42,637 nucleotides of DNA, taken from assembly GCA_018648225.1 (NCBI GenBank), contig JABGRQ010000089.1, positions 1 through 42,637 on the forward strand, read 5' to 3'. The notes below the pieces were generated by a model. That model did no database searches, had not been told where the DNA came from, and saw nothing but the letters and a program-made list of their open reading frames with translations. The position numbers were made by a program, and so were the translations under genes. Each line of letters opens with the position of its first letter. The stretch's first letter is position 1. The stretch is from Chloroflexota bacterium. GTDB taxonomy: Bacteria; Chloroflexota; Anaerolineae; Anaerolineales; UBA11858. This document shows positions 15,098-23,136 of this stretch, piece by piece.

Positions 15098-15517
15098 ATG
15101 ATTGAACCACAAGAAGCGATGATTAAATATTTACTGGGCCAGGCCGGGGTGACGGCGCTGACGGGCACCCGGATTGCCAGCAAGCATCACTACGGTGAGG
15201 GCTGGACGCTGGGGGCCAGCGGGCTGGCGGTGCGTATGGATGGCGGCGCGCCGGATATTTATGCCCCTGAACAGCGCGTGCGGTTGGAGCTGCGCGCTTA
15301 TGCCAACAGCCCGGCAAATGCGATGACGTTGTATCTGGCGCTGGTGACGGTGAGCCGTAACACGCAGCGGGCCACGGTGAGCACGCTGGCGGGCACGGCG
15401 CTGGTGCAGAGCTTTTTACCGGCTTCGGGCGCTTCGCAGTTGTATGAGCCTACGATTGAGATGAATTATGTGATGGTGTTTTTTGATGCGGTGGTGGGTG
15501 AGGGCAACATCTCTTGA
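15098..15517 (+). CDS. Tail terminator/tail-completion protein (gp17-like)
   Basis: The 139-aa protein has an N-terminal helix (EAMIKYLLGQAGVTALTGTR), followed by beta strands and a central helix-strand pattern (NAMTLYLALV), then a long strand near the end (EPTIEMNYVMVFFDAVV). This is the layout of the DUF3168/gp17-like tail-terminator family, which caps the growing tail tube. Its place before the major tail protein agrees. The last codons AAC ATC TCT TGA are part of mini-repeat C. Confidence 0.72.
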   Translation: MIEPQEAMIKYLLGQAGVTALTGTRIASKHHYGEGWTLGASGLAVRMDGGAPDIYAPEQRVRLELRAYANSPANAMTLYLALVTVSRNTQRATVSTLAGTALVQSFLPASGASQLYEPTIEMNYVMVFFDAVVGEGNIS

Positions 15518-15538
15518 TGCTCGCCAGCGCGAGGAGAA
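15507..15538 (+). repeat. Double-hairpin mini-repeat, copy C (short)
   Basis: ACATC-TCTT-GATG (15507-15519) is followed by CTCGC-CAGC-GCGAG (15520-15533) and GGAG. The second hairpin presents the ribosome-binding site GAGGAG for the gene at 15543. Confidence 0.65.
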
Positions 15539-15542
15539 AACT

Positions 15543-15779
15543 ATGGCTAGAAAAAGAACCAGTGAGAATAAGGCCGTGATGCCGGTTGAAGACAAGCATA
15601 GCAAAATAAGCGGCACTGAAAAGCCCCAGGTTAAACAAACGGGCAAAGTGCGAGTAAAAGTCTTACCACACCGCGGTGTAGGCGGGCTGGGCGGGCCGGG
15701 AAAAGTTGGTTTTATTGACCGCAAATATGCGGAGGAACTCGTGGCCGACGGCTACGTGGAGATTATCGACATCAAATGA
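15543..15779 (+). CDS. Small basic tail-region protein, 78 aa
   Basis: ATG 15543 follows GAGGAG at 5 bases. The N-terminal half is highly charged and probably disordered (K, R, S, T, E). The C-terminal half (residues ~40-78) has KVRVKVLPHRG, a Gly-rich turn (GVGGLGGPGKVGFI) and AEELVADGYVEII, resembling small phage proteins found between tail terminator and major tail protein. Function is unknown. The frame ends at GAC ATC AAA TGA within mini-repeat D. Confidence 0.65.
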   Translation: MARKRTSENKAVMPVEDKHSKISGTEKPQVKQTGKVRVKVLPHRGVGGLGGPGKVGFIDRKYAEELVADGYVEIIDIK

Positions 15780-15819
15780 TGTCATTTGATGTGCGGGATG
15801 CTCGCTCCCGCGAGGAGAA
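15769..15819 (+). repeat. Double-hairpin mini-repeat, copy D
   Basis: ACATCAAAT (15769-15777) pairs perfectly with ATTTGATGT (15784-15792). After GCGGGATG comes CTCGC-TCCC-GCGAG (15801-15814), then GAGGAG-type sequence that acts as ribosome-binding site for the major tail gene. Confidence 0.7.
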
Positions 15820-15822
15820 AAT

Positions 15823-16419
15823 ATGTCTATTCAAAACGCGTATGAAATATTGAGTGGGGTGGGGGTGCTGTATGTGGCCACCGCCGAAACCGCGAAGCCG
15901 TCGTTTGATTCTGCCCCGGGCGTGGCCTGGACGGAAATTAGCGAAACGGATGGCGGCGTGAAGGTGATTTCGAGCCAGGAGATTGAGAAGTTGTATGCTG
16001 ACCAGCACACCGGCGCACTGAAGGCGATCCGCAAGGAGGAAAGCCTGAAGATTGAGACGAATATTATCCGCAGCACGCTGGAGATTTTGGCGAAGATACT
16101 GGGCGGTGTGACGGTGACGGACACGGCAGCCGGGGCAAGCACGATTGGCTACCGCACGCTGGGTTTTCACCGGGGAAACAGTGTGACGGAGTTTGCGATG
16201 CTGTTCCGTGGCACGGCGCAATCGGCCTATGGCGCCAGCTATTCGGCCCAGTTTTATATCCCGCGGGGCTTTTTCAACGGCGAGATGGGGCTGGAGTTCA
16301 AAAAGGACGGCAAGGTGATGGTGCCGGTGCAGTTTGAAGCCCTGATGGATTTGGACGAAGCCACCAGCGAGTATAAGTTTGGGCAGTACGATATGCAGGA
16401 TGCGGCCCCGACCGGGTAA
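15823..16419 (+). CDS. Major tail protein (tail tube)
   Basis: At 198 aa and placed between tail terminator and chaperones, this is the expected tube protein. The sequence has the start SGVGVLYVA (residues ~11-19), a strand-rich core with WTEISETDGGVKV (residues ~36-48), and a long EFAMLFRGTAQSAYGASY segment near residue 130 that fits the beta-sandwich of siphophage tube proteins. GAGGAG from mini-repeat D lies just upstream of ATG 15823. A strong promoter and leader follow the gene. Confidence 0.78.
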   Translation: MSIQNAYEILSGVGVLYVATAETAKPSFDSAPGVAWTEISETDGGVKVISSQEIEKLYADQHTGALKAIRKEESLKIETNIIRSTLEILAKILGGVTVTDTAAGASTIGYRTLGFHRGNSVTEFAMLFRGTAQSAYGASYSAQFYIPRGFFNGEMGLEFKKDGKVMVPVQFEALMDLDEATSEYKFGQYDMQDAAPTG

Positions 16420-16438
16420 GGGATGATGGCGAAGATGC

Positions 16439-16467
16439 TTGCACCCGCACGGAATTTGCGCTATACT
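16439..16467 (+). promoter_or_regulatory. Promoter of leader RNA 1
   Basis: TTGCAC (16439-16444), a 17-base spacer and TATACT (16462-16467) form a good sigma70-type promoter inside the late operon. The predicted transcript would begin at about 16474, at the first base of the x motif of the leader. Confidence 0.7.
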
Positions 16468-16473
16468 GAGGGG

Positions 16474-16654
16474 CGAGACTCCCATCTCCCCAACGATGGC
16501 AGCGGCCTTGTGTTTAAGGCTGTGGTTGCGCTGTTTGCCTATCTAAACTCATATCGTGGACAAAGGTCCGCCACAGAACCGCGACGCTGCCGAGATGGGA
16601 GTCTCCAAGCAACGCTATTCTGTGGTGGATTTTTGGTTAAAGGAGACTCCCATG
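16474..16654 (+). ncRNA. Switch-like leader RNA 1 (x-x'-x'' type)
   Basis: x GAGACTCCCATCTC (16475-16488) and x' GAGATGGGAGTCTC (16592-16605) are perfect 14-bp inverted repeats, extended by GGCAGCG (16498) with CGCTGCC (16585). x'' GGAGACTCCCAT (16642-16653) is the ribosome-binding site plus first bases of the start codon and is perfectly complementary to x' over 12 bases. Thus x' can pair with x (site free) or with x'' (site blocked). CCACAGAA (16571-16578, in the loop) can also pair with TTCTGTGG (16618-16625, between x' and x''). The layout is the same as in leader RNA 2 at 35664. The ligand or trigger is unknown. Confidence 0.65.
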
Positions 16655-16939
16655 AACACCCCAGCCCAAACGCAGGTAAAAGCTATTTTCACACGGGACC
16701 AGCCGCGAGCGGTGGAACCGGAAGACGTCCGGCTGATGTCGTTACGCATCCAGCAGGTGATGAGCGACGAGCTGCAAAAGCTGAATGCGGCGGTGGCGTT
16801 GCTCGATCTGACCACGATTTGGCACGATCTATTGGCGGCGTATGCGTATATGGTTTGGCCGCATTGTTCCGCAAGCGAAAATATGCTGGCCGAGGATACT
16901 ATGCAGCGGGCCAAGGGAAATATCGAAGCGCTGACGTAA
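16652..16939 (+). CDS. Unknown protein downstream of leader RNA 1, 95 aa
   Basis: The start ATG 16652 is embedded in the x'' element, with GGAGA 5-10 bases upstream. The product is soluble and helical: residues ~25-70 are leucine/alanine-rich (RIQQVMSDELQKLNAAVALL), with an aromatic segment AAYAYMVWPHC near residue 68. I do not recognise it. It has its own promoter and RNA switch within the tail operon, so its dosage or timing seems to matter. A chaperone, moron or regulator would be possible. Confidence 0.65.
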   Translation: MNTPAQTQVKAIFTRDQPRAVEPEDVRLMSLRIQQVMSDELQKLNAAVALLDLTTIWHDLLAAYAYMVWPHCSASENMLAEDTMQRAKGNIEALT

Positions 16940-17017
16940 TAAAAGCCGGTTACACTGGAGTAAATTGGCAGGTAGTTTTAACCTGGGGCTTCTCAGGGGC
17001 CTGTTTAGATGATTTTG

Positions 17018-17071
17018 AACCCAAAGGCACGCGGGCACAAAGAAATTTGTGTTTGGGTGCCTTTGTGGGTT
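17018..17071 (+). promoter_or_regulatory. Long hairpin upstream of the tail chaperone gene
   Basis: AACCCAAAGGCAC (17018-17030) pairs with GTGCCTTTGTGGGTT (17057-17071) over 13-14 bp with one bulge. It sits in the 156-base gap between 16939 and the chaperone gene. No T-run follows, so attenuation or message processing is more likely than termination. Confidence 0.5.
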
Positions 17072-17095
17072 AACACCGCATTGGAGATTGACATA

Positions 17096-17440
17096 ATGAC
17101 GCGTGCGCTTAATTTGGATGAACTGTTTGGGCAAGATAAAGAGATCAGTATTGATTACCGCGGCAAGAATTACCGGCTGCGGCATGTGCGCGAGTTTGGG
17201 CCAGCCGAATATATGAAGTGGCAAAAACTGATGGACCGCTATGCCGCGCTGGAAGGCAAAGAAATGTTAAGCCCGGAAGAAGGCGTTGAGTTGCAAGCGC
17301 TGGTGCATGATGCGGTAGAACAAATGAACCCGCGCCTGGCTGATGCCGAAGGCGTGGGCTTTCAGCAGCATGTGGCAATCTTGATGCACTATGCTGCCAA
17401 TATTCAGGTGGATGTTGACGAAAAAAAAGCGACGGAGTAG
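17096..17440 (+). CDS. Tail assembly chaperone, shorter product (gpG-like)
   Basis: ATG 17096 starts a 114-aa acidic helical protein that lies just before the tape measure region, where siphophages keep the tail assembly chaperones. It ends with GAA AAA AAA GCG ACG GAG TAG. The run of eight A plus G (17421-17429) is a classic -1 slippery site, and the -1 frame stays open to 17739. The chaperone binds and protects the tape measure protein during tail building and is not part of the virion. Confidence 0.8.
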   Translation: MTRALNLDELFGQDKEISIDYRGKNYRLRHVREFGPAEYMKWQKLMDRYAALEGKEMLSPEEGVELQALVHDAVEQMNPRLADAEGVGFQQHVAILMHYAANIQVDVDEKKATE

Positions 17441-17739
17441 ACACACCCCTGGACTGGGGCCAGGTCTACGCCGATTTGAGCTATCACTATGGGTTTAGTT
17501 TTGGGCAGATCAGCGAAACGCCACTGGCAGCGGTTGAAGCCTATTTGGTACGGCTGCCAAAGTATGCGGCACAGGGCAAGCTGGATTTAGCGCAGGCGGT
17601 GAGTATGCCGTATATGACAGACGATAACCGCAGGGTGATGTTGGGTGAGTGGGAGCGGATTGCTAACGATGGTATGCAGACCGCAAAGAAAGCGACAAAG
17701 GCCGATTTGATAATGCTGGGCATTGGAGTGAGCAACTAG
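17428..17739 (+). CDS. Tail assembly chaperone, frameshift extension (gpT-like)
   Basis: In the -1 frame after the A8G slip (17421-17429) translation continues as SDGVDTPLDWGQVYADLSYHY and then through a helical domain to TAG 17739. No ATG or ribosome-binding site precedes this frame. A TTG at 17476 is the only candidate start and has no Shine-Dalgarno. The G/GT frameshift arrangement before the tape measure gene is well known from lambda and most long-tailed phages, so the main product is taken to be the fusion 17096..17739. Confidence 0.78.
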   Translation, partial: SDGVDTPLDWGQVYADLSYHYGFSFGQISETPLAAVEAYLVRLPKYAAQGKLDLAQAVSMPYMTDDNRRVMLGEWERIANDGMQTAKKATKADLIMLGIGVSN

Positions 17740-17740
17740 C

Positions 17741-19360
17741 GTGAGTAGTTTAGGTGAGGCCGTTCTTGATCTGGTTGGCGATGCCACCGGACTAAATAAG
17801 GATATTGACCGGGCGAAAGCTGATATTGGCGCGGCCTTGCAAAAGGTTGGCAGCGCCATGCAGAGCGCCGGGCGCACCATGACGGCGGGATTGACCCTGC
17901 CAATTGTGGGCGCCGGGTTTGCCGCGCTGAAGGCCGCCAGCGATCTTGAAGAAAGCATGAACGCCGTCAATGTAATTTTTGGCGAGACGGCGCAAGTGAT
18001 TCATGATTATGGCGTGACTTCGGCTACGTCGGTGGGAATGAGCCAAGCGGCATTTAACCAGCTTTCGGCTGAGATGGGGGCGATGCTGAGTAATGTGGGC
18101 ATTCCGCTGGGCGAAGTGGCTGATGAAACGATCAACCTGGCCGAGCGTGCTGCGGATATGGCAAGTATCTTCAACACGGATGTGAGTCAGGCATTTAATG
18201 CCATTCAGAGCGCCATCAAGGGCGAGTTTAACCCGCTGGAAACCTTTGGCGTGAAGATGAATATGGCAATGATAGAAGCCAAAGCGCTGGAGATGGGGCT
18301 GGGTGATCTGGAAGGAGAAGTTAGCGATCAGGCCAAAGCGCAGGCGGCGCTGGCTTTGATTTATGAGCAAACCAACCAACTGGCGGGTGACTTTGCAGCT
18401 ACATCTGACGGGCTGGCGAATTCGACCAAGATACTACGCGCTGAATTAGAAAACGAAGCCGCTGCGCTAGGGCAGGAGCTTATTCCGTTGGCGTTGGAAG
18501 CGGTGGCTCTATTGCGGGAATGGATTGCCGCCTACAAGGAACTGACGCCGGAACAAAAGCAGGCGATATTGGCGGTGGCAGGGATGGTGGCGGTAATTGG
18601 CCCGCTATTGATGATGCTGGGCACGCTGGTGAGCGCGGTAGGTAGCGTGATTACTGTTGTGAGCGGTGCAGGGCCAGTGATTACGGCATTTGGTACCACG
18701 TTGATGGCGATTGGCGCCCCTGTGTTGGGTCTGGTGGGCGCGTTGGTGTTGTTGGGTGTAACTATTTATGCCCTGGGGCCGCAAGCGATGGAAACGCTGC
18801 GGATGCTTGGTTTTATATTTATGTACTATCTCAACCAGGCGGCACAGGCAGTGCGCACTTTCTTTACCAATTTGCATAATACCTGGCGGGCTAATTTTGA
18901 GATGTTGAAAACGATTGTGGGCAGCATCGATTGGCCGAGCGTAGGGCGCAATATTGTGCAGGGGATTGCCAACGGCATCAGCGCAGCGTTAGGGATTATC
19001 CGCGATGCCGCACGGCGGGCGGCGCAAACAGCATTGAGCGCGGCGAAAAAATTATTGGGTATTGATTCGCCTTCTAAAGTGTTCGAGATGGAAGTGGGCT
19101 GGCAAATGGGCGCCGGTGTTGCGCGCGGCTGGGAGAACAGTATCGCCGCTTTGCAGGGCAATATGCAGGCCAATTTGGGCGGTATGGTCCCGGCAATGGC
19201 TGGGGCTTCCCCGGCGGCTGGAGGGCAGGCATCTGGCGGTCTGGTCGGGGGTCTCACCATTAAGATTGATACGATGATCGGGGATGCGGTTTGGGTAGAC
19301 CGGCTGGCGGATAAGCTGATGCCGGTGATTGAGGCTGAAAATCAGCGGAGAAGTTTGTGA
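17741..19360 (+). CDS. Tape measure protein
   Basis: The GTG start lies right after the chaperone frame. At 539 aa it is a short tape measure, predicting a short tail if tail length scales with the gene. The N-terminal part is Ala/Gly-rich and helical (DRAKADIGAALQKVGSAMQ). There is a conserved block around FNQLSAEMGAMLSNVG to FGVKMN (residues ~104-186), strongly hydrophobic segments (residues ~275-345), and a C-terminal GIDSPSKVFEMEVG motif that is typical of tape measure proteins. It sets tail length and is ejected with the DNA. Confidence 0.9.
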   Translation: MSSLGEAVLDLVGDATGLNKDIDRAKADIGAALQKVGSAMQSAGRTMTAGLTLPIVGAGFAALKAASDLEESMNAVNVIFGETAQVIHDYGVTSATSVGMSQAAFNQLSAEMGAMLSNVGIPLGEVADETINLAERAADMASIFNTDVSQAFNAIQSAIKGEFNPLETFGVKMNMAMIEAKALEMGLGDLEGEVSDQAKAQAALALIYEQTNQLAGDFAATSDGLANSTKILRAELENEAAALGQELIPLALEAVALLREWIAAYKELTPEQKQAILAVAGMVAVIGPLLMMLGTLVSAVGSVITVVSGAGPVITAFGTTLMAIGAPVLGLVGALVLLGVTIYALGPQAMETLRMLGFIFMYYLNQAAQAVRTFFTNLHNTWRANFEMLKTIVGSIDWPSVGRNIVQGIANGISAALGIIRDAARRAAQTALSAAKKLLGIDSPSKVFEMEVGWQMGAGVARGWENSIAALQGNMQANLGGMVPAMAGASPAAGGQASGGLVGGLTIKIDTMIGDAVWVDRLADKLMPVIEAENQRRSL

Positions 19361-19387
19361 AAATGTTGTGTTCATGGAGTGGACTTT

Positions 19388-19783
19388 ATGTCTGACGTTT
19401 TTTATTATCTGGGCACAGAGGGCGCTGAGAAAAAGCTCTCGACAGTGACGGCAAATTTCAAAGGGCCGCAATATTTTGAGCTGAAGCGGGAAGACCGCAC
19501 CGATCAGGGCACGCTGAAAAAAGATGTTATTGCGCGCAAGCGGCGCTGGACGCTGACCTGGAGTCATTTGCCCAGTTTTGACAGCGATGTGGTGGATTAC
19601 GCCACGGGTAAATATAGCCTGGAGCAAATGTATTTGACGGGCGGTTCGCTGGTGCTGAGAATGCCCGCGGAGTTGGGTACGTATGAAACGGTGAATGTGC
19701 AGATTGAGAGTTTTCAGGCCGACCGCTCGCAGGTGACACCGCATTATGCGTGGCGCGTGCAAATGGTGGTGGTGGAAGAATGA
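19388..19783 (+). CDS. Small tail protein after the tape measure, 131 aa
   Basis: I choose ATG 19388, with GGAG 4-8 bases upstream. The protein is beta-rich with a charged centre (IARKRRWTLTWSHLP) and a strand-rich C-terminus. Its position after the tape measure suggests a distal tail or tail-tip component. No specific family is recognised. Confidence 0.65.
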   Translation: MSDVFYYLGTEGAEKKLSTVTANFKGPQYFELKREDRTDQGTLKKDVIARKRRWTLTWSHLPSFDSDVVDYATGKYSLEQMYLTGGSLVLRMPAELGTYETVNVQIESFQADRSQVTPHYAWRVQMVVVEE

Positions 19784-19877
19784 CATCGAAACTCCTAACT
19801 CGCTTCACGGGTGCTATGCACGTCCGTGATGCTCGTGGAGTAAAAACCTGTGTTCGCACAGCTCACAAAAGGATTTT
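19783..19877 (+). promoter_or_regulatory. Intergenic region with mini-repeat-like segment and UUCG hairpin
   Basis: Bases 19823-19840 (GTCCGTGATGCTCGTGGAG) resemble the right part of mini-repeats C and D. CTGTG-TTCG-CACAG (19848-19861) is a very stable UUCG hairpin. AAAGGA precedes ATG 19878. The mini-repeat match is weak. Confidence 0.45.
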
Positions 19878-21764
19878 ATGCAAAGCGTAACCAGTGAGTA
19901 TTTGACGGCGATAACGGCCAATGAGCGCACAATGGTCAGCCAGGTGGAGATTGCCCTGGTGGATAATGAGACGATTGGCGCGGCAATTGCGGTTACAGCA
20001 GATGAAGGCCACAACAGCGTGGTGCCGAAGGAAAGCGTGGTGGATAACGTTAAATCGGCAGGCACGCGGCGCTATGCGATTGCAGACCCGTATGCGGCGG
20101 GCAGCGGCGATGAGCGGGTTTTCCCGGGTGAAGACCTGTATCCATGCACGGGTTCGGCAGGCTGGTTTGGGAACTCGTTGAGCGACGCGAATGGCGACAT
20201 CAGCGGCGGCGAAACGCTGGAACTGGATTACGGCGGCCCGGTGGATGTGCGCACGCTGCGCTGGTGGGCCAACAGCTATTTGGGTATTCCGGTGGATTTT
20301 GTGGTTTCTTATTCTACGGATGGCGTGGGCTGGACGGTGGCCGAGAGCGTGACCGGCAACAGCGCCGAAAGTTGGGATCACGACCTGGGCGCAATTACCG
20401 AGATTTACAAGCTCAAGATTGTGATTACAAAAGTTAATCATCCTACCAGTTTTGCCAAATTGCTGGAGTTTGAAGCGGGCCTGACAGTGGACGTGAGCGA
20501 CCGCATCAAAAGTTGGGAGATTTTGAGCGAGCGCGAACATGATGGCCAGTCGCTGCCGATTGGCAATGCCAGCATCAACAAGCTGACGTTGTATCTGGAT
20601 AATGTGGATGGCGTGTTTTACCGTAACTCTGGCTCGTTGTATGCGCCGTATTTGGTGGCCAACCGCAAGATCACGGTGTGGGAAGGCGTGACGCTGGCAG
20701 ATGGAACGACAGAGATGCTGCAACAGGGCGTGTTTTACAGCCGGGTATGGGAAGCCGGGAGCCGCGATACGACCGTTAAGGTGGTGGGGTGGGACCGTGG
20801 CAAGCGCATGAGCGAGGAAGATTATGCCACATCTACGGTGCTGGAAGATAAAACCATCAGCGAGCTGGTGACGATATTGGCAACAGCGTTTGGCCTTGAC
20901 CCCAGCGACATGGTGATTGATACCACCAGCGGCGAAGTTGCTTATTCGTGGTTTGAGAGCGGATCCTATTTTAATCACCTGAAAACGTTGGCGGCAGGCG
21001 AGGGCGGCACATTTTATATCGATGAAATGAACCGTCTGACCTTCGAAAACCGGGAACATCTGGCCAGCAAAACCACCAGCGTGGTGACGCTGACCGATAT
21101 TGACGATATTTTGAGCGCCACCGAAGGCTGGGATCAGGCCCGGATGCGTAACCGAATTGTGGTGCCCGTGCGACCGCTGACGCTGGGCAGCACGCAGGAG
21201 ATTTACAGCTATCAGGAAACGGTAACGGTTCCGGCAGGCGATACAAAATCGCTGACGGTATATTATGCCGAGCGACCGGCGATGAATGTGCAGACCCCGG
21301 TGTTTAGCGGTGGGGCGCATATTACGATCCAGAGCTGGACGGCCTATGCCTGGGGCGGGACGCTGGTATTTACCAACAGCGGCGGCAGTGATGAAACCGT
21401 GACATCGATCACTATTGATGGAGACCCGCTGCAAGAGCTGGGGGGTGTGCGGGCGGTGCGCGAAAACGCGACATCGATTGGGTTAAACGGCAAGCGCACC
21501 TACACACTCTCGGATGCGGCTGCGCAATATATGCAGGATTTGAGCGTGGCTGAAACATTGGCTGAGGATTTGCGAGACAGCCTAAGCGACCCGGGCAGCG
21601 AGATTACGGTCTCTATGCCGGGGCGGCCTGAGCTGCAATTAGCAGACCGGATCACAGCGCAGCACGAACGCCTGAGCCTGGATGGTGATTACTGGATTAC
21701 CCGAATGCGCAAACTGCATGATGGCGCGTTTCGGATGGAAACGACATTACTTGAGGTAGTTTGA
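19878..21764 (+). CDS. Large tail-tip/minor tail protein, 628 aa
   Basis: The protein is long, acidic and beta-rich. Residues ~105-195 (WFGNSLSDANGD, LRWWANSYLGIPVDFVVSY, IYKLKIVI) resemble a discoidin-like (F5/8 type C) carbohydrate-binding domain. The following part (DRIKSWEILSEREHDGQSLP to VVGWDRGKR, residues ~215-315) resembles the phage tail-hub/tail-protein family that starts tip assembly, and the C-terminus has a GRPELQLADRI hub-like stretch. It probably forms the tail tip and first host contact. Residues ~380-470 could hold another beta domain that I cannot name. Confidence 0.65.
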   Translation: MQSVTSEYLTAITANERTMVSQVEIALVDNETIGAAIAVTADEGHNSVVPKESVVDNVKSAGTRRYAIADPYAAGSGDERVFPGEDLYPCTGSAGWFGNSLSDANGDISGGETLELDYGGPVDVRTLRWWANSYLGIPVDFVVSYSTDGVGWTVAESVTGNSAESWDHDLGAITEIYKLKIVITKVNHPTSFAKLLEFEAGLTVDVSDRIKSWEILSEREHDGQSLPIGNASINKLTLYLDNVDGVFYRNSGSLYAPYLVANRKITVWEGVTLADGTTEMLQQGVFYSRVWEAGSRDTTVKVVGWDRGKRMSEEDYATSTVLEDKTISELVTILATAFGLDPSDMVIDTTSGEVAYSWFESGSYFNHLKTLAAGEGGTFYIDEMNRLTFENREHLASKTTSVVTLTDIDDILSATEGWDQARMRNRIVVPVRPLTLGSTQEIYSYQETVTVPAGDTKSLTVYYAERPAMNVQTPVFSGGAHITIQSWTAYAWGGTLVFTNSGGSDETVTSITIDGDPLQELGGVRAVRENATSIGLNGKRTYTLSDAAAQYMQDLSVAETLAEDLRDSLSDPGSEITVSMPGRPELQLADRITAQHERLSLDGDYWITRMRKLHDGAFRMETTLLEVV

Positions 21765-22564
21765 TGACCGCACAATGGAATACCGGTTTGCCAGACCCGT
21801 GGACTAGCGAGCAGCCGATTACAACGGATTTGCTGACAGACATGGTGCAGAATTTGCTCTATTTGTACGCCACGCAGCGCATTACTGATGGCGCTGAGGT
21901 GACGATTGCGACCGGAGCGGTCACATTGGCGAGCAATGTGGGCCGGGCGGTGGTGGATACCGAAGCGGACGCGGCGGAAGATTACCTGGATACGTTGGGC
22001 GGTCTAGGTAATGGGCAGTTTGCGTGGCTCTCACCCGCCAGCGCCAGCCGCACGGTGATTTTGCGCTCCGGGGTGGGGAATATCGTTTTGCAGGGCTACG
22101 GCGATGAGATAGCGCTGCGAGAATTGAATCAGTTTGTGTGGGTGATGCGTTTTGGTAACACGTACCTGGCCGTGGGTACGAATGTGCCGCCGAGATATTA
22201 TTTGCAGTTTACGGTCATCCCGCATGATTCGGCGTTGGTGACGGGGGATGATCAGTTTGTTTGGCAGATACATCCTGAGCTGGATGGGTATTCAATCGTT
22301 GCGGCTCATGCGATGGTGCATGGCGTATCCAGCAGCGGCACGCCCACTTTTCAGCTTTACCATGAGCGGCACGCGCAGGATATTCTTTCGACGTTGATCA
22401 CGATTGATGTGAGCGAGAAGTCATCCACCACGGCGGCTACGCCGCCGGTACTTAATAGCAGTTATGTGGATTTGCAATCGGGCGATGAGATTCGGCATGA
22501 CTGCGATGTTGCTGGCACCGGCACGACCGGCTGGACGATGATGTATACGCTGGAGAAACTATAA
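21764..22564 (+). CDS. Tail fibre/receptor-binding protein with C-terminal beta domain
   Basis: ATG 21764 overlaps the previous stop (TGATG). Residues ~10-140 contain ALREL and FVWVMRFGNTYLAV elements usual in short tail spikes. The C-terminal ~120 residues (from YYLQFTVIPHDSA to MMYTLEKL) look homologous to the C-terminal domain of the protein at 23133: both have the order ELDGYSIVAAHAMVHG / ELNGWNIVDCYAFVHT, then T-x-Q-L, then SGDEI / TGDQL and a final strand. This shared module is probably a receptor-binding head. Confidence 0.6.
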   Translation: MTAQWNTGLPDPWTSEQPITTDLLTDMVQNLLYLYATQRITDGAEVTIATGAVTLASNVGRAVVDTEADAAEDYLDTLGGLGNGQFAWLSPASASRTVILRSGVGNIVLQGYGDEIALRELNQFVWVMRFGNTYLAVGTNVPPRYYLQFTVIPHDSALVTGDDQFVWQIHPELDGYSIVAAHAMVHGVSSSGTPTFQLYHERHAQDILSTLITIDVSEKSSTTAATPPVLNSSYVDLQSGDEIRHDCDVAGTGTTGWTMMYTLEKL

Positions 22565-23136
22565 TGCCGATATTTACACGCACCTGTACGGTCAGTGGCG
22601 ATGCCGGGTATAGCAACGATAACGGTGATTTTGGCACGAATGTGATCGATTTCGGTCAATACCCTAATATGACCGGGTATGACTGGGATGCTTTTATCCG
22701 CTTCCCGAATGTATTGGTGCCGCGTGGCGCATCGATTGTCAGCGCCTATATCGATGGGTTTGCTTACGCCGAAACCGAGACGGTGCGGGTGTATATCAAA
22801 GCTAACGATGTGGCCAACGCAAGTGCGCCCACATCGAAAGCCGATCACGCATCAAAGGTGCGCACATCGGCATCGGTAACATGGGAAATCACAGCCGCAT
22901 GGTCCAACGGGCAGGCCGTGCAGACGCCGGAGATTGCATCTGTGTTGCAAGGCATATTTGACAAACCCACCTGGGTAGCTGGCAATGCGCTGATGGTAAT
23001 GATTGACGAATATAACAGCTACGATGACATCCGTGCGCTGTATGTTTATGCCACCAACCCGGCATACGCGCCGGTGCTGACGATTGAATATCGCATTGCC
23101 AGCCCATTTATGATGATATTGCGGAGTAGGATATGA
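22564..23136 (+). CDS. Tail protein with DNRLRE-like beta domain
   Basis: The start overlaps the previous stop (TAATG). The 190-aa product has the DNRLRE-type pattern of a carbohydrate-binding or adhesive beta-sandwich: AFIRFPNVLVPRGASIVSAY (residues ~43-62), then SVTWEI.AAW and a late ALYVYATNPAYAPVLTIEY. The same domain type appears at the C-terminus of 24472..25803. It is likely displayed at the tail tip. Confidence 0.6.
   Translation: MPIFTRTCTVSGDAGYSNDNGDFGTNVIDFGQYPNMTGYDWDAFIRFPNVLVPRGASIVSAYIDGFAYAETETVRVYIKANDVANASAPTSKADHASKVRTSASVTWEITAAWSNGQAVQTPEIASVLQGIFDKPTWVAGNALMVMIDEYNSYDDIRALYVYATNPAYAPVLTIEYRIASPFMMILRSRI

Noticed and set aside
16423-17073. 216-aa frame spanning leader RNA 1
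   Set aside because: It crosses the leader, the regulated gene in another frame and the hairpin at 17018; the protein has no domain pattern and the start has no Shine-Dalgarno.
19863-21434. Long open frames on the minus strand opposite structural genes (also at 9296-10411 and 5525-6169)
   Set aside because: They mirror the codon structure of strong + strand genes, lack ribosome-binding sites and read as low-complexity His/Arg/Gln-rich protein; they are antisense shadows.
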